The notes below the pieces were generated by a model, which worked only from the letters and a program-made list of their open reading frames with translations, made no database searches and had not been told where the DNA came from. DNA of 64,000 nucleotides from CAVPOO01 sp963707015 (GTDB lineage Bacteria; Pseudomonadota; Gammaproteobacteria; Thiohalobacterales; Thiohalobacteraceae): NCBI GenBank assembly GCA_963707015.1, contig CAVPOO010000010.1, positions 169,450 to 233,449 of the forward strand. The letters run 5' to 3'. This document shows, in pieces, positions 51,230 to 59,530 of the stretch. The translations under genes and the position numbers were made by a program. How positions within the stretch are numbered: position 1 is the first letter of the stretch; each line of letters starts with the position of its first letter.

Positions 51230-52158
51230 ACTCCCTCCTCGGCGAGGACCACCAGGACGCAGAGCCCCCCCTCCTCCGCTTCCAGAACATATTGGGCGGT
51301 GAATTCTTCTTTCGGCGGTTCCCAGGCGTAAGCTTCGCCTGGCGTAAGCTGCAGCGTCTTAACCGGCAAGTAGTCAAGGTCGGCGGGAACCCAACGGCGA
51401 ATGGTTACCTCGATTTGCGGGCTGTTGCTGCCCACAGCACGCAATCGAAGTTGGGAGGCAGCCGACGCGGACCTGCGCAGGAACACGCACGGCTTCTTCT
51501 CGTCCATAAGATAGAGCTGCGGACCTTTCAATGTGGTCGTCGATGGTACGATTGCGCCCACTTCTTGCTGTGGGAAGTCGCCACTGACCAGTGCTGGCTC
51601 CGTGGTAACGCCGTAGGTGACCACTTGGACTTCTGGACCCTCTCGGGGCGGTTTGTTGAGCGGCAGCGGTAGGAGCGCTAGCTGATAGGCCACCGCGGCG
51701 CGAAAACCGCCCTCAGGGGCGGTCGGTACGATCTTGTTGAGTTCGTCGGGTGTTAACGAATGCGGTGTGATCTCAATCTCGCAGTCGATTTCATGGTTAT
51801 CCCGAATCTGCAGAATAGGGTGCTCATGGAAGCAACGCATAACGTGACCGAGGATCGCGAGGTCGGTCTCACCGTAGTCGACGTGATCAGCCCCGGCAGC
51901 CGGCTCCGCCGTCATCGACACAGGCATGAAAAGCACATGCGCGATCGTGTCTAGCGGGTGGTCCGGCCCAGCCGATCCCGAGTTGCCAGCTGGCACGAGC
52001 TGGAAGAAGAACATGCTGAGCGCGGCGGCACCGGCCTCAGGCTTGAAGGTCGATGGGTGCCCAATGCGTACATCTGCCTCCTCAAGCGGCTTGTACTTGG
52101 CGAGGCGTGTACGTAAGGCCACGGCGGCGCGAGACAGAGTAGAGGAAGGAACAGTCAC
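51226..52158 (-). CDS. DUF4255 tube/sheath-terminating cap (Afp16/Pvc16-like)
   Basis: A 310-residue protein. The N-terminus SSTLSRAAVALRTRLAKYKP, then ALSMFFFQLVPAGNSGSAGP and TIAHVLFMPVSMT match the DUF4255 domain of tail terminators. The YGETDLAILGHVMRCFHEHP segment is characteristic. A beta-rich C-terminal half follows (VTIRRWVPADLDYLPVKTLQ-like). It caps the particle and fixes length. Confidence 0.88.
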   Translation of the reverse strand: MTVPSSTLSRAAVALRTRLAKYKPLEEADVRIGHPSTFKPEAGAAALSMFFFQLVPAGNSGSAGPDHPLDTIAHVLFMPVSMTAEPAAGADHVDYGETDLAILGHVMRCFHEHPILQIRDNHEIDCEIEITPHSLTPDELNKIVPTAPEGGFRAAVAYQLALLPLPLNKPPREGPEVQVVTYGVTTEPALVSGDFPQQEVGAIVPSTTTLKGPQLYLMDEKKPCVFLRRSASAASQLRLRAVGSNSPQIEVTIRRWVPADLDYLPVKTLQLTPGEAYAWEPPKEEFTAQYVLEAEEGGLCVLVVLAEEGV

Positions 52159-53093
52159 AGGCGCCTCACGAACAGCGTGCTTGCGAGTGGGCTCTCGCGG
52201 CTCTCACTCGGCGCAGCGACGTGTCGCGGAGAGACCGGCGGTGTTTCGATGAAGATGTCGATGCGGCCGATGTGTACAGTCGGTTCTGACTCGGATAGAG
52301 CCTCGGGCTGAGAAGCAACCGCTGGAAACCGAGAAAGCTTGGATTCGCCTCTGGGCGGTGTGATTCCCGGTACGGATTCCACGTGCGCTGCTTGCCGAGT
52401 GGGTTCGGGAGGGGGTTCGGGAGATGGCTCAGCAGCGCCAGCGGGCTGAACAGGGGCCGGCCCTGGTTCCGTGCACGAAGATGACGGCGCAGGGCCAGGT
52501 GTCTTGAGGTTCACACTCGACGGGGCCCCAGGAGGTCCTGGGGATTCGGGGGCTGCGGCTGCTTGAGCTTGGCGCGTCTCGGACGGTGAGACCCGGGATC
52601 GCGACTTCGCGTGTTGGTTGACGGGCGCCGTAGGCAAAACTGGTGGTGACGATCGTCGTTCCTCTTCAGTGCCAACCGTCCGTGGCGCAGAGAGGGGGTC
52701 GGCCGTCGGCCTTGGACCGACCACGGCCTCGACGCTCTCTAGTGATCGAATGTGCATCTCGGTTGCGGGGACATCCACTTCCTGGAGTGCCGTGGACGGG
52801 GGCGGAGGTGCCGTCGCTTCTTTCCGCGGTTCATCGTCCGTCAGCACTTGTTCCGCGCTATCGGCCGCCGTTCTCTCCATAAAAGCGCTAGATTCCTCCC
52901 GCCTTGTGGCCGCGGTCACGCGCTCCCCCACCTCCGGCTCCGAAGGCGGCGTGCTGGCCTTGGCCGGAGCCTCCTCCCACGTTGTTGGTTCGAGCATTGG
53001 CTCCATCCCCGTCTCTGAGCCGGACGGTTCGGGCCTCCCGACGTCGGGGACACCGAGTGCATCGGAGACCACCCAATGCAGGAAGCTAGGCAT
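52155..53093 (-). CDS. Pro/Ser/Ala-rich disordered eCIS protein
   Basis: A 312-residue protein from the ATG (MPSFLHWVVSDALGVPDVGR) that follows GAGGAG and overlaps the previous stop by 8 nt. Only the first 20 residues and the end (EPTVHIGRIDIFIETPPVSP) look ordered; the 260 residues between are rich in Pro, Ser, Glu and Ala (PPEPTRQAAHVESVPG). The position between the hub chaperone and the cap and the elongated composition fit a tape-measure-like or tube-lumen role, but this is inference. A longer frame upstream lies inside the preceding gene and is not used. Confidence 0.65.
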   Translation of the reverse strand: MPSFLHWVVSDALGVPDVGRPEPSGSETGMEPMLEPTTWEEAPAKASTPPSEPEVGERVTAATRREESSAFMERTAADSAEQVLTDDEPRKEATAPPPPSTALQEVDVPATEMHIRSLESVEAVVGPRPTADPLSAPRTVGTEEERRSSPPVLPTAPVNQHAKSRSRVSPSETRQAQAAAAPESPGPPGAPSSVNLKTPGPAPSSSCTEPGPAPVQPAGAAEPSPEPPPEPTRQAAHVESVPGITPPRGESKLSRFPAVASQPEALSESEPTVHIGRIDIFIETPPVSPRHVAAPSESRESPLASTLFVRRL

Positions 53094-53898
53094 GGAGGCC
53101 TTGCTCCTCATGAATGACCGCCACGTAGCGACGGCGCTGTCGGCGGCTAAGCGCGAGAATCTCGGCCTGGCTCCAGTGATAATGTGCTGCCAGGATGTGT
53201 ACGTCGCGGTCCAGTGCGTCTTCGATGTCGCCAGTAAACCAATAAGGATCGAAATCCAGCGGTTGGCTGTGACGACACGTCGGGCAACGCACATCCAGCG
53301 TGCATATCACCTGGGGCGAGGCACTCTGAATGGCGCGGTCCAGCGCGTCCTCCTCTTCCCGCTCCAACTTGGCAAAGAAGCCAGGATCGGGCTCTTTGCC
53401 GTCCACCGTCACGACGCAGCGTTGTGCAAGCGTGCGCATAGGATCGGGAGGGCGGACACGCGCCAGCCAAGACTGGTCCAATCCGTTGGGACCTCTTACG
53501 CTAATCACGTGGTCGCCCAGCCGCACTTCCGCCTCGGGATACCAGCCGGGCGCGGGACTGCGCAGCTCGAACTGAGACGGCCGCACGGGCACGTCAAAGT
53601 GGTATCCGCAGCTGCTGCACTCGGGCGTGCGCCACACCAGGTCGCCCGCACAGCGAAGGCCCAGCTGCACGATAAGGTACACCCGGTCGCCCACAGCCAG
53701 TTGCTCGGCGATCTGCGGGGTGAGCTCAGTGACACCGACGCGCGCGATGGCGGCGCACAGCACAGCCGTTCCCCACTCGGGCCTGCTCTCAGCGGGCTCA
53801 GCAATGGCGCGCTCGACTTCACCCGTTAGGGGGAGAAACTCCACGTGGCGGCTGATTTCGCCATCCACCCACAGACCGCCCGGTAAATCTACGCTCAT
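53086..53898 (-). CDS. T4-type baseplate hub assembly chaperone-like protein with zinc ribbon
   Basis: A 270-residue protein. Two CxxC pairs (ECSSCGYHFDV near 93-103 and RCPTCRHSQPL near 208-218) form a likely zinc ribbon. The C-terminal IHILAAHYHWSQAEI-like stretch (DVHILAAHYHWSQAEILALS, RRQRRRYVAVIHEEQ) is the recognisable segment of CIS/phage hub assembly proteins. It may act in assembly and not in the finished particle. Overlaps the tube gene by 4 nt. Confidence 0.75.
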   Translation of the reverse strand: MSVDLPGGLWVDGEISRHVEFLPLTGEVERAIAEPAESRPEWGTAVLCAAIARVGVTELTPQIAEQLAVGDRVYLIVQLGLRCAGDLVWRTPECSSCGYHFDVPVRPSQFELRSPAPGWYPEAEVRLGDHVISVRGPNGLDQSWLARVRPPDPMRTLAQRCVVTVDGKEPDPGFFAKLEREEEDALDRAIQSASPQVICTLDVRCPTCRHSQPLDFDPYWFTGDIEDALDRDVHILAAHYHWSQAEILALSRRQRRRYVAVIHEEQGLHA

Positions 53899-54407
53899 GG
53901 CGTCCTTGGCAGCCGGGGTGGTTCATCGACTACGTCGGGATCCCTTTCCCAGCCCTCGTGCTCGAGCTTGATGGTCTGGATGCCCACGGTATTCGTCGTT
54001 CCCGCATCCAGCTCGGGGAGCGCCTGGTACTCGGACACCCAGGCATCGTATAGCTTGTAACTAATAGCCGGCTTGCCTTCCATATTCATTACGTTGATGA
54101 CCAGGTTCCTGCGAAACGCGGCGAGCTCGACGGGGTTGTTGAGCTTGCTGACCGTATTCGCCCACTCCTCGAATGTGCGGTCCATGGTGAGGCCCTGCTC
54201 GAGTGTGACAGGCTCGTACGCAGTGCCTCCCGGCAGTTTACGTTCGTGAGTCGGGTCGCCGGCGGTTCGCCAGCCGACCGCCTCGGTCGTGCGCTTCAAG
54301 GCACTCATTTTGCGCAGACCAGCGACCGGCTCGCCGTTGATCAGGACTTGAAAGCGGAAGGTGCGGTAGGGGTTGTGTGTGTACCCCTCAAGGGTTCGGT
54401 TTGCCAT
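53895..54407 (-). CDS. Inner tube protein (gp19-like)
   Basis: A 170-residue tube protein (MANRTLEGYTHNPYRTFRFQ) with FRFQVLINGEPVAGLRKMSA, the acidic LEQGLTMDRTFEEWANTVS loop and KPAISYKLYDAWVSEYQALP, all standard for T4 gp19-type tube subunits in eCIS. Only one tube gene is present. The start ATG is 7 nt after the sheath stop; the upstream in-frame ATG lies inside the sheath gene. Confidence 0.92.
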   Translation of the reverse strand: MANRTLEGYTHNPYRTFRFQVLINGEPVAGLRKMSALKRTTEAVGWRTAGDPTHERKLPGGTAYEPVTLEQGLTMDRTFEEWANTVSKLNNPVELAAFRRNLVINVMNMEGKPAISYKLYDAWVSEYQALPELDAGTTNTVGIQTIKLEHEGWERDPDVVDEPPRLPRTP

Positions 54408-54414
54408 GTTGACC

Positions 54415-56931
54415 TCAGTTCTGGGTGATCTGCTCGATTGTGATCTCGACGAACTCGGCGGGTTTGACGGGCGCGATGCCGACGCGCACACGCACGAGCC
54501 CGGCGTCGATATCGGCCTGCGTCATGGTCGTACCGAGGCTGCATTTCACGAAGTACGCGTCGCTGGCCGCATCAGGCTGGAAGGCGCCGGCGCGATGCAG
54601 TCGTGACAGAAAAGCCTCGATGTTCAAGCGCAGCGCAGACCACAACTCGCTGCGATTGGGCTGATGTACGGCCCAAGACATGCTATCCCGGAGGCTATCC
54701 TCGATCATCAGTGCCAGACGGCGAACCGAGAGATACTTCCACTCTGGCTCGCGGCGTACCGCTCGGGTGCGCCCCCCCCAGACAAGATAGCCGTAACCCG
54801 AGACATTGCGCAGGCAGTTGACGCCCTCGCGGTTGAGGGCGCCGCTCACGGCATCGGTTACGTCATGACGCAGTTTGGCAACTCCGGTGAGGGAGGCATC
54901 TACGCCAGCGGGCGCTTTCCACACCCCCCGGCTCTCATCGGTGCGCGACCAGACGCCCGCGGCGAATGCGCTGGGCGCCACAAGCACGTTCTTGCCTCCC
55001 GGTGCTGGAACCTCGACCCAGGGGTAATACACAGCGCAGTGCGAGTTTGTAGAGAGATTGGCATCCTGCACGTCGGCCCCGTCATTCCACTCAGCGCCAT
55101 CGGTATCGGTTGGCGGGGGGTCGACGATAACCATGCGATCGTGCTGCTGTTCCGCGTGGCGAATGGCGTCCTCTATGACCGGCCAGTTGCCACCATCGGA
55201 CGATCGGTCCCAATACTTGCCAGGCAGCAGAACGATTCCAACGTCGGTACGCACTTCGAGGCTGCGCAGCGCGTGCATGTAGGCGGCGCGGTCCCCAGGG
55301 TCACCGTCACGTCCGTTCGAAAGCACAGCGACGATGTGAAGCTGGGGCTGTAACGCGCTCAGTTTATCGCTGACCGCGTTTCGCGTGTTGAGTCGGAGAA
55401 TCCGCGCAGCGTCTGACTCAAGGACCTCGACGTCATAGCTGCCATCCCAGATCAGTAACCGGCTGCCGTTTACCTCGACGTGGACGGCATCGAGTCCGAC
55501 GTATGCCAAAGCGTTGATCGCGGCCTGGACCATTGGGACGGCTTCTTCGGCCGTGGTCGCACCGGTGAGGTCAGCCGCGACGGTGACGGTGAATTCGGCG
55601 TCGGCGCCGGTGGCCTTGATCTGGAAGCTAAAGCTAGGCCTCGCATCTTCGGTCGGGAAAGCGAGCGACCAAACGCCGTCCAACTCTGTCCAGCCCTCGA
55701 CCCTGGAGCCTGGCAATTTACTTTCTCCAAAGTGGAGAGTGATGTTGTTGTCGCTAAATCCCGCTTGGGGCAGATGGGGTTTGTACATCGGCAGGGGGCT
55801 CTTCAGCTCTTGCTCGATGCGGTTAGCCACATCCTCTAGCGTGGTCTGCGCCGAGAAACCAGACAAGGTCATGGTGCGCCCGAATTCCCCGAAGTGCAGA
55901 CTTAGGTCGCTCAAGTTGAGTTGACGGGCATCGAGACCGCTGTTATCCCCTGACAGCACGGCCTGATTATCATCTTCCAGGGTGACCCACCCAAGCAACT
56001 CGGCGATGAGCACCGCTCGCGTTTTCTCAGCGGCAATCGATGTGAAGGGGTCGTCGGGGTCCTCGAGGCGGATGCTCGCGGCCACCCTGGTGGTCTGCAA
56101 CAAGCACTTTACGCTGTCGCCATTTTCGGCAGCCTCGCAAGCGAAGGTGGCAGCGATGTCCCTGCTTCGCAGCGCCTCATTCAGACGCGACCGACACTGC
56201 GCGACACGCGCGTCACCGGCGTACGTCTGCATGCCGCTGAAGTTTACAAGTGGCCACCCCTCCGCGGGTGACGGGAAGCCTTCGAGCATCACTTTCCACT
56301 CTTTTAGGTTGCTCGCATTCGCAAAGTCGATCCTGATCGCGGGGTATACCAGGGCCGCCAAGCCGGGATCCGGTGTCAGCTCCACCACCGATCGGGCAGT
56401 CCGCAACGTCTGCGCCACGTCCTCGTCGAGGCTTGGCGCGAGGGTGACGTCTTTGTAGACTTCGATCTCCTCAAGCTCGGTGCCGCCCCGGCGAATTACC
56501 CGAAGATCGAAGCGACCCGGGCTGCCCCCTTTTCGCGGCGTGAGCCAGACCTCGAGGCCAGCCGCATGTTTACCCTTGCTGGTGGCTTCCACTGTATACA
56601 AAGTCACGGGCTCGGCGATCCGCTCCATCGCGAGCGACCCACTCGCTGCGGTTCCTTCAGAGGATACGTTGACCACGTAGGCGCGCCGCCCGCCGTTCTG
56701 AAAGAACGCTCGGACGGCGAGCCCCATCGGATCCGCCTTATCGGTACCCGTCTCTGAGATCGCGCCGAATTTATCGATGTAGGCTTCGAAGCTCTCCACG
56801 GCGGTGGGCTCGAGCGCCGGCCCAGTTTTTGCGTAGCCCAGAAGGGCTGCGGTGGATGTGCCGGCGACCTCAATCGGACGAGCCCCAGACGGGACTTCGC
56901 GTATATACACCCCAGGATTCTGATAATTCAT
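54415..56931 (-). CDS. Contractile tail sheath protein
   Basis: An 838-residue sheath. The N-terminal arm is MNYQNPGVYIREVPSGARPI followed by EVAGTSTAALLGYAKTGP. The C-terminal contractile core carries LRNVSGYGYLVWGGRTRAVR, EWKYLSVRRLALMIEDSLRD and AVHQPNRSELWSALRLNIEA, ending in a strand used for the handshake with neighbouring subunits. The central region (about 150-560) is an unusually large beta-rich insertion, making it longer than typical 350-700-residue sheaths. It is the only sheath gene. Confidence 0.93.
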   Translation of the reverse strand: MNYQNPGVYIREVPSGARPIEVAGTSTAALLGYAKTGPALEPTAVESFEAYIDKFGAISETGTDKADPMGLAVRAFFQNGGRRAYVVNVSSEGTAASGSLAMERIAEPVTLYTVEATSKGKHAAGLEVWLTPRKGGSPGRFDLRVIRRGGTELEEIEVYKDVTLAPSLDEDVAQTLRTARSVVELTPDPGLAALVYPAIRIDFANASNLKEWKVMLEGFPSPAEGWPLVNFSGMQTYAGDARVAQCRSRLNEALRSRDIAATFACEAAENGDSVKCLLQTTRVAASIRLEDPDDPFTSIAAEKTRAVLIAELLGWVTLEDDNQAVLSGDNSGLDARQLNLSDLSLHFGEFGRTMTLSGFSAQTTLEDVANRIEQELKSPLPMYKPHLPQAGFSDNNITLHFGESKLPGSRVEGWTELDGVWSLAFPTEDARPSFSFQIKATGADAEFTVTVAADLTGATTAEEAVPMVQAAINALAYVGLDAVHVEVNGSRLLIWDGSYDVEVLESDAARILRLNTRNAVSDKLSALQPQLHIVAVLSNGRDGDPGDRAAYMHALRSLEVRTDVGIVLLPGKYWDRSSDGGNWPVIEDAIRHAEQQHDRMVIVDPPPTDTDGAEWNDGADVQDANLSTNSHCAVYYPWVEVPAPGGKNVLVAPSAFAAGVWSRTDESRGVWKAPAGVDASLTGVAKLRHDVTDAVSGALNREGVNCLRNVSGYGYLVWGGRTRAVRREPEWKYLSVRRLALMIEDSLRDSMSWAVHQPNRSELWSALRLNIEAFLSRLHRAGAFQPDAASDAYFVKCSLGTTMTQADIDAGLVRVRVGIAPVKPAEFVEITIEQITQN

Positions 56932-57112
56932 TGCGGTCCTCGCAGTCGTGTATAAGCGTTCCTTCTGCCCCAGAAGGAGCGCAGTGAAGCTGAGCCACTT
57001 AGATCTATTCGCGCTTGCTTGCTATGCAATGATTCCGTTTTTACCAAGCGACTCTGACGGGCGGTTAGATTTGGTGTGATGGTTCGCCAAAACACGCCTA
57101 TGACAACGAATT

Positions 57113-57322
57113 CTAAGATTTTCCCGATTGAGGCGTGGTGCCCGCATTCAGAAAGGACTCGATAAAGGGAACGATGGCGTCGACACTTTGAAAGTGATGT
57201 TGGCAATTGCTCGGAATATGCGTGATGTGACCGCGCCAGATCGGAGGCCTCTGATCCGTGCCCGGCGATTCGAGCCACATGCGGATGACAAAGGCGTGAA
57301 TATGAGCTTGGATTTGCGCCAT
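57113..57322 (-). CDS. Small conserved protein heading the eCIS operon
   Basis: A 69-residue protein with FVIRMWLESPGTDQRPPIWR, GHITHIPSNCQHHFQSVDAI and VPFIESFLNA. The 'FVxRxW ... WRGxIxHxPS ... L/VDxIxxFI' pattern is one I know from small proteins in many bacteria, so this frame is preferred to a larger overlapping one in another frame. It lies between the SARP-type operator and the sheath gene in operon direction. Function unknown. Ribosome site is weak. Confidence 0.65.
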   Translation of the reverse strand: MAQIQAHIHAFVIRMWLESPGTDQRPPIWRGHITHIPSNCQHHFQSVDAIVPFIESFLNAGTTPQSGKS

Positions 57323-57411
57323 TCAATCGGTCCATCGACGGGCTCCGCTGAGTTCGGGGAGCTTGTTATTGCCCCATTACAGACAACGCTAGCAGGCTGG
57401 CGTAACGTCAG

Positions 57412-57443
57412 GCGTTTATCGGGCGTTTACTGAGCGTTTACTG
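57412..57443. promoter_or_regulatory. SARP-type operator: three heptamers at 11-bp period
   Basis: GCGTTTA occurs at 57412, 57423 and 57434, exactly 11 bp apart, so the repeats lie on one DNA face. A related GCGTAAC is at 57400. This geometry (direct heptamer repeats spaced 11 bp overlapping a promoter -35) is that of SARP regulators. It lies between the SARP/BTAD gene and the first eCIS gene. The -10 element cannot be placed with confidence. Confidence 0.8.
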
Positions 57444-57490
57444 CGGGGGAAATTGGGAGTTTTTGTCTATCGATCAGAATCCCGCGGGCA

Positions 57491-58408
57491 TCACGAATCG
57501 ATGGGTTTGTTTTGCAACTCGCGGATTTCCGAGCGGACGCGCTCTGATGCCCGGGAGAGGTCAGTGAGTGCTCGATCGAGCGAGGCTAGCTTCTCTGGCA
57601 AAGTCGAGTGCTGGAGTTGGGCAGATACTGGGTCACCGGGTTCCACGTTTAAGGGCTGGCCGGCGCGAATCTGTTCGCGGAGTGTTTGAGTTTCTACTGA
57701 AGGCAAAACGTCGAGACATTCGCGCAATGCGTTTGCGCAGGTCTCATATTGTCGTAAGGCTTCGGTCCGCTGCCCTGCCTGATAGCGCAAAAGCATGAGT
57801 TGCCGATGTGTATGCTCGCGGGCCCGATCGTGAGCCAACGCTCGTTCGGCATATGCGATAGCGTCGGTGTAATGGTGGCAATACTGGTGGTACTCCGTCA
57901 GTTTGTCGAGGATGGTTAGATACAGATAGCGTAAGCGTTCACGCTCGCACAAGCACCAGTCATAAGGGTAGCTTGCGAGTAAATCGCCCTCGTAGAGCTC
58001 GACCGCCTGCTCCAGGTGATGGGCGTTCTGCTGGGTAAGATCACAAGCCGAAACTGTTGCCGTATGCTCGTAAGCGTGCTCAAAGCAATCGACATCAAGC
58101 CATAAATTGAATGTGGGATTGCACTGGATGCACTCGGGCTCGACCAAGAGTACAGGCGTTCCAGTAAAGCCCAGTTTCTTGAATCCCGTTTGTAGCTGCC
58201 ACAAGGCTCTTCGAAGATACGCCCGGGATCGCGAGCTCGATGCGTCTTGCCATAAAATGGTAGCCGCGATCTCACGAGTTGTAGGCCTCATGCGATGGAG
58301 TAGTAGATAGCTGAAAAGCTCTTGTGCCTTGCGGCATTTCATCTCCAGTGGCGCATCTCTTCCACACCTTGCCGCAAATTCTCCAAACAACGAAACTCGA
58401 AGCTCGTC
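57491..58408 (-). CDS. SARP/BTAD-family transcriptional regulator
   Basis: A 305-residue protein from the ATG (MDELRVSLFGEFAARCGRDA) preceded by AAGGAG at good spacing. The N-terminal OmpR-like winged helix (CRKAQELFSYLLLHRMRPTT, REIAATILWQD, SRAYLRRALWQLQ) is followed by a bacterial transcriptional activation domain of helical repeats (CDLTQQNAHHLEQAVELYEG, DLLASYPYDWCLCERERLRY, ERALAHDRAREHTHRQLMLL). BTAD regulators are often found beside eCIS loci. The gene is co-directional with the operon, and phased heptamers lie just downstream, so it is the probable activator. Confidence 0.92.
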   Translation of the reverse strand, partial: DELRVSLFGEFAARCGRDAPLEMKCRKAQELFSYLLLHRMRPTTREIAATILWQDASSSRSRAYLRRALWQLQTGFKKLGFTGTPVLLVEPECIQCNPTFNLWLDVDCFEHAYEHTATVSACDLTQQNAHHLEQAVELYEGDLLASYPYDWCLCERERLRYLYLTILDKLTEYHQYCHHYTDAIAYAERALAHDRAREHTHRQLMLLRYQAGQRTEALRQYETCANALRECLDVLPSVETQTLREQIRAGQPLNVEPGDPVSAQLQHSTLPEKLASLDRALTDLSRASERVRSEIRELQNKPIDS

Positions 58409-58632
58409 CATAAGCTCGCTCCTTGTCATTAATTAACTTGGTGTTAACTTACATCCATAAATGACCTGGCATTCGCACCGAAAATGGGCCTCATTCAGCA
58501 AAAACACTAGGTAACATGCCCTGACGATATTTTAGCACCTCGCGCAAGCGTTCTTTACAACCGACTGATCCGACAGTTTGGAATTATCGATCAAACCCTA
58601 TTCGTTGATGGTCACGTTTCTGGCGACTTGTC

Positions 58633-58767
58633 TCACCCATGCTTCATTTCGATGCGATATGAGGCCGGACCCTCGACTTCGCGACTCTCACGATAGGTAA
58701 AGAACAGCACACGATAAGTGACCAATCCGCGCAACGTGAGTTGTGACCCACAGAAAAGGTCGTACAT
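58633..58767 (-). CDS. Possible 44-aa ORF or gene fragment
   Basis: The frame MYDLFCGSQLTLRGLVTYRV, LFFTYRESREV ends SYRIEMKHG. It has a protein-like composition and stays open upstream of the ATG for some codons, so it may be the 3' end of a lost gene. No ribosome site. The rest of 58409-59048 has AT-rich leader sequence upstream of the SARP gene and the right copy of the diverged direct repeat. Confidence 0.2.
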   Translation of the reverse strand: MYDLFCGSQLTLRGLVTYRVLFFTYRESREVEGPASYRIEMKHG

Positions 58768-58940
58768 ATTGACTTCGTCAATTGGAAGAGAAGCGCATTG
58801 CAGTAAAGACGACCTAGACCTGCTCTAACGTCTCGTCTTTATTGGAGGGCACGCCTAGAACGATTCTAACCTTCGACAGCCTCACCCATAGTTAGCAGAC
58901 TAATCGCTAACTCTCAGTTTTACAGCCTAATACTGGAATT

Positions 58941-58997
58941 CCCGTTGCTCAGTTTGCACAACAATGCAGGACAATGGATAACTGAATCCCGCAAAAC
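58941..58997. repeat. Right copy of a diverged direct repeat
   Basis: CCCGTTGCTCAGTTTGCACA and the following ACAATGCAGGACAATGGATA match 31681-31737 with several differences. It lies about 50 nt before the right 291-bp repeat, whereas the left copy lies about 225 nt after the left 291-bp repeat. Confidence 0.65.
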
Positions 58998-59048
58998 TCC
59001 CACCAGCCGCGAATACCGGATCCAGTGTCATCGATCCGCGGAATAAGG

Positions 59049-59339
59049 GCCTTTCGCTAGTCGCCCGGGAAGGGCAATTTGTGGCCGAAGGTTGCCCTTA
59101 AGTGGCCTTCGGTTTGAGGGTCGCCGTTTCTCGGCTACCCCTTCCCCCCCGGCCTGATCGGCTTGGCTGGGATGATTGGACTGATATCTACTCAGATGTG
59201 AAGGTTCTCCAGATTTGACGCCCAACAGTAAACGGGACAAAACGGGACATCACTATGGTAAATTATGGCAAATTGAACCTCATGCCGTGTGGGGTATAAG
59301 ATCGTAACGCATTGTTTTTATTGGCGTCCCCAAGGGGAG
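59049..59339. repeat. Right copy of 291-bp direct repeat, running into tRNA-Glu
   Basis: Identical to 31165-31455 as read. Its last 18 bases are the 3' end of the intact tRNA-Glu gene, including the CCA complement. The twin AAACGGGACA units lie about 85 bp from the tRNA end, where integrase arm-type sites would be expected. Confidence 0.93.
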
Positions 59340-59397
59340 TCGAACCCCTGTTACCGCCGTGAAAGGGCGGTGTCCTAGGCCTCTAGACGATGGGGAC
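59322..59397 (-). tRNA. tRNA-Glu (UUC)
   Basis: A full 76-nt cloverleaf on the minus strand: acceptor GTCCCCA paired with TGGGGAC, D-arm CGTCTAGAGGCCTAGGAC, anticodon stem-loop CCGCCCTTTCACGGCGG with TTC anticodon, T-arm AGGGGTTCGACTCCCCT, and encoded CCA. Its 3' end is the integration target of the island. Confidence 0.96.
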
Positions 59398-59410
59398 AAG
59401 GTGGGCAGTC

Positions 59411-59486
<76 letters not shown>

Positions 59487-59501
59487 AAAAATAAAGCGCG
59501 A

Positions 59502-59530
59502 ACTGTACGACAGGGCTGGCCAAGAGTCAA
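59502..59530 (-). promoter_or_regulatory. Sigma70 promoter of the tRNA-Ala/tRNA-Glu unit
   Basis: On the minus strand TTGACT and TACAGT are separated by exactly 17 nt, with the expected start about 8-10 nt before the mature tRNA-Ala. A GC-rich discriminator (TCGCGC) follows, as in stringently controlled stable-RNA promoters. Confidence 0.8.

Noticed and set aside
52888..53829. Plus-strand frames opposite the disordered protein and chaperone genes (52618-53829 and others)
   Set aside because: High-GC antisense shadows; the minus-strand genes fit the operon overlaps and carry the zinc-ribbon and CIS motifs.
56928..57335. 135-residue frame just upstream of the sheath gene
   Set aside because: It overlaps the better supported 69-residue gene at 57113-57322 in another frame, and its sequence is Arg/Ser/His-rich with no domain pattern.
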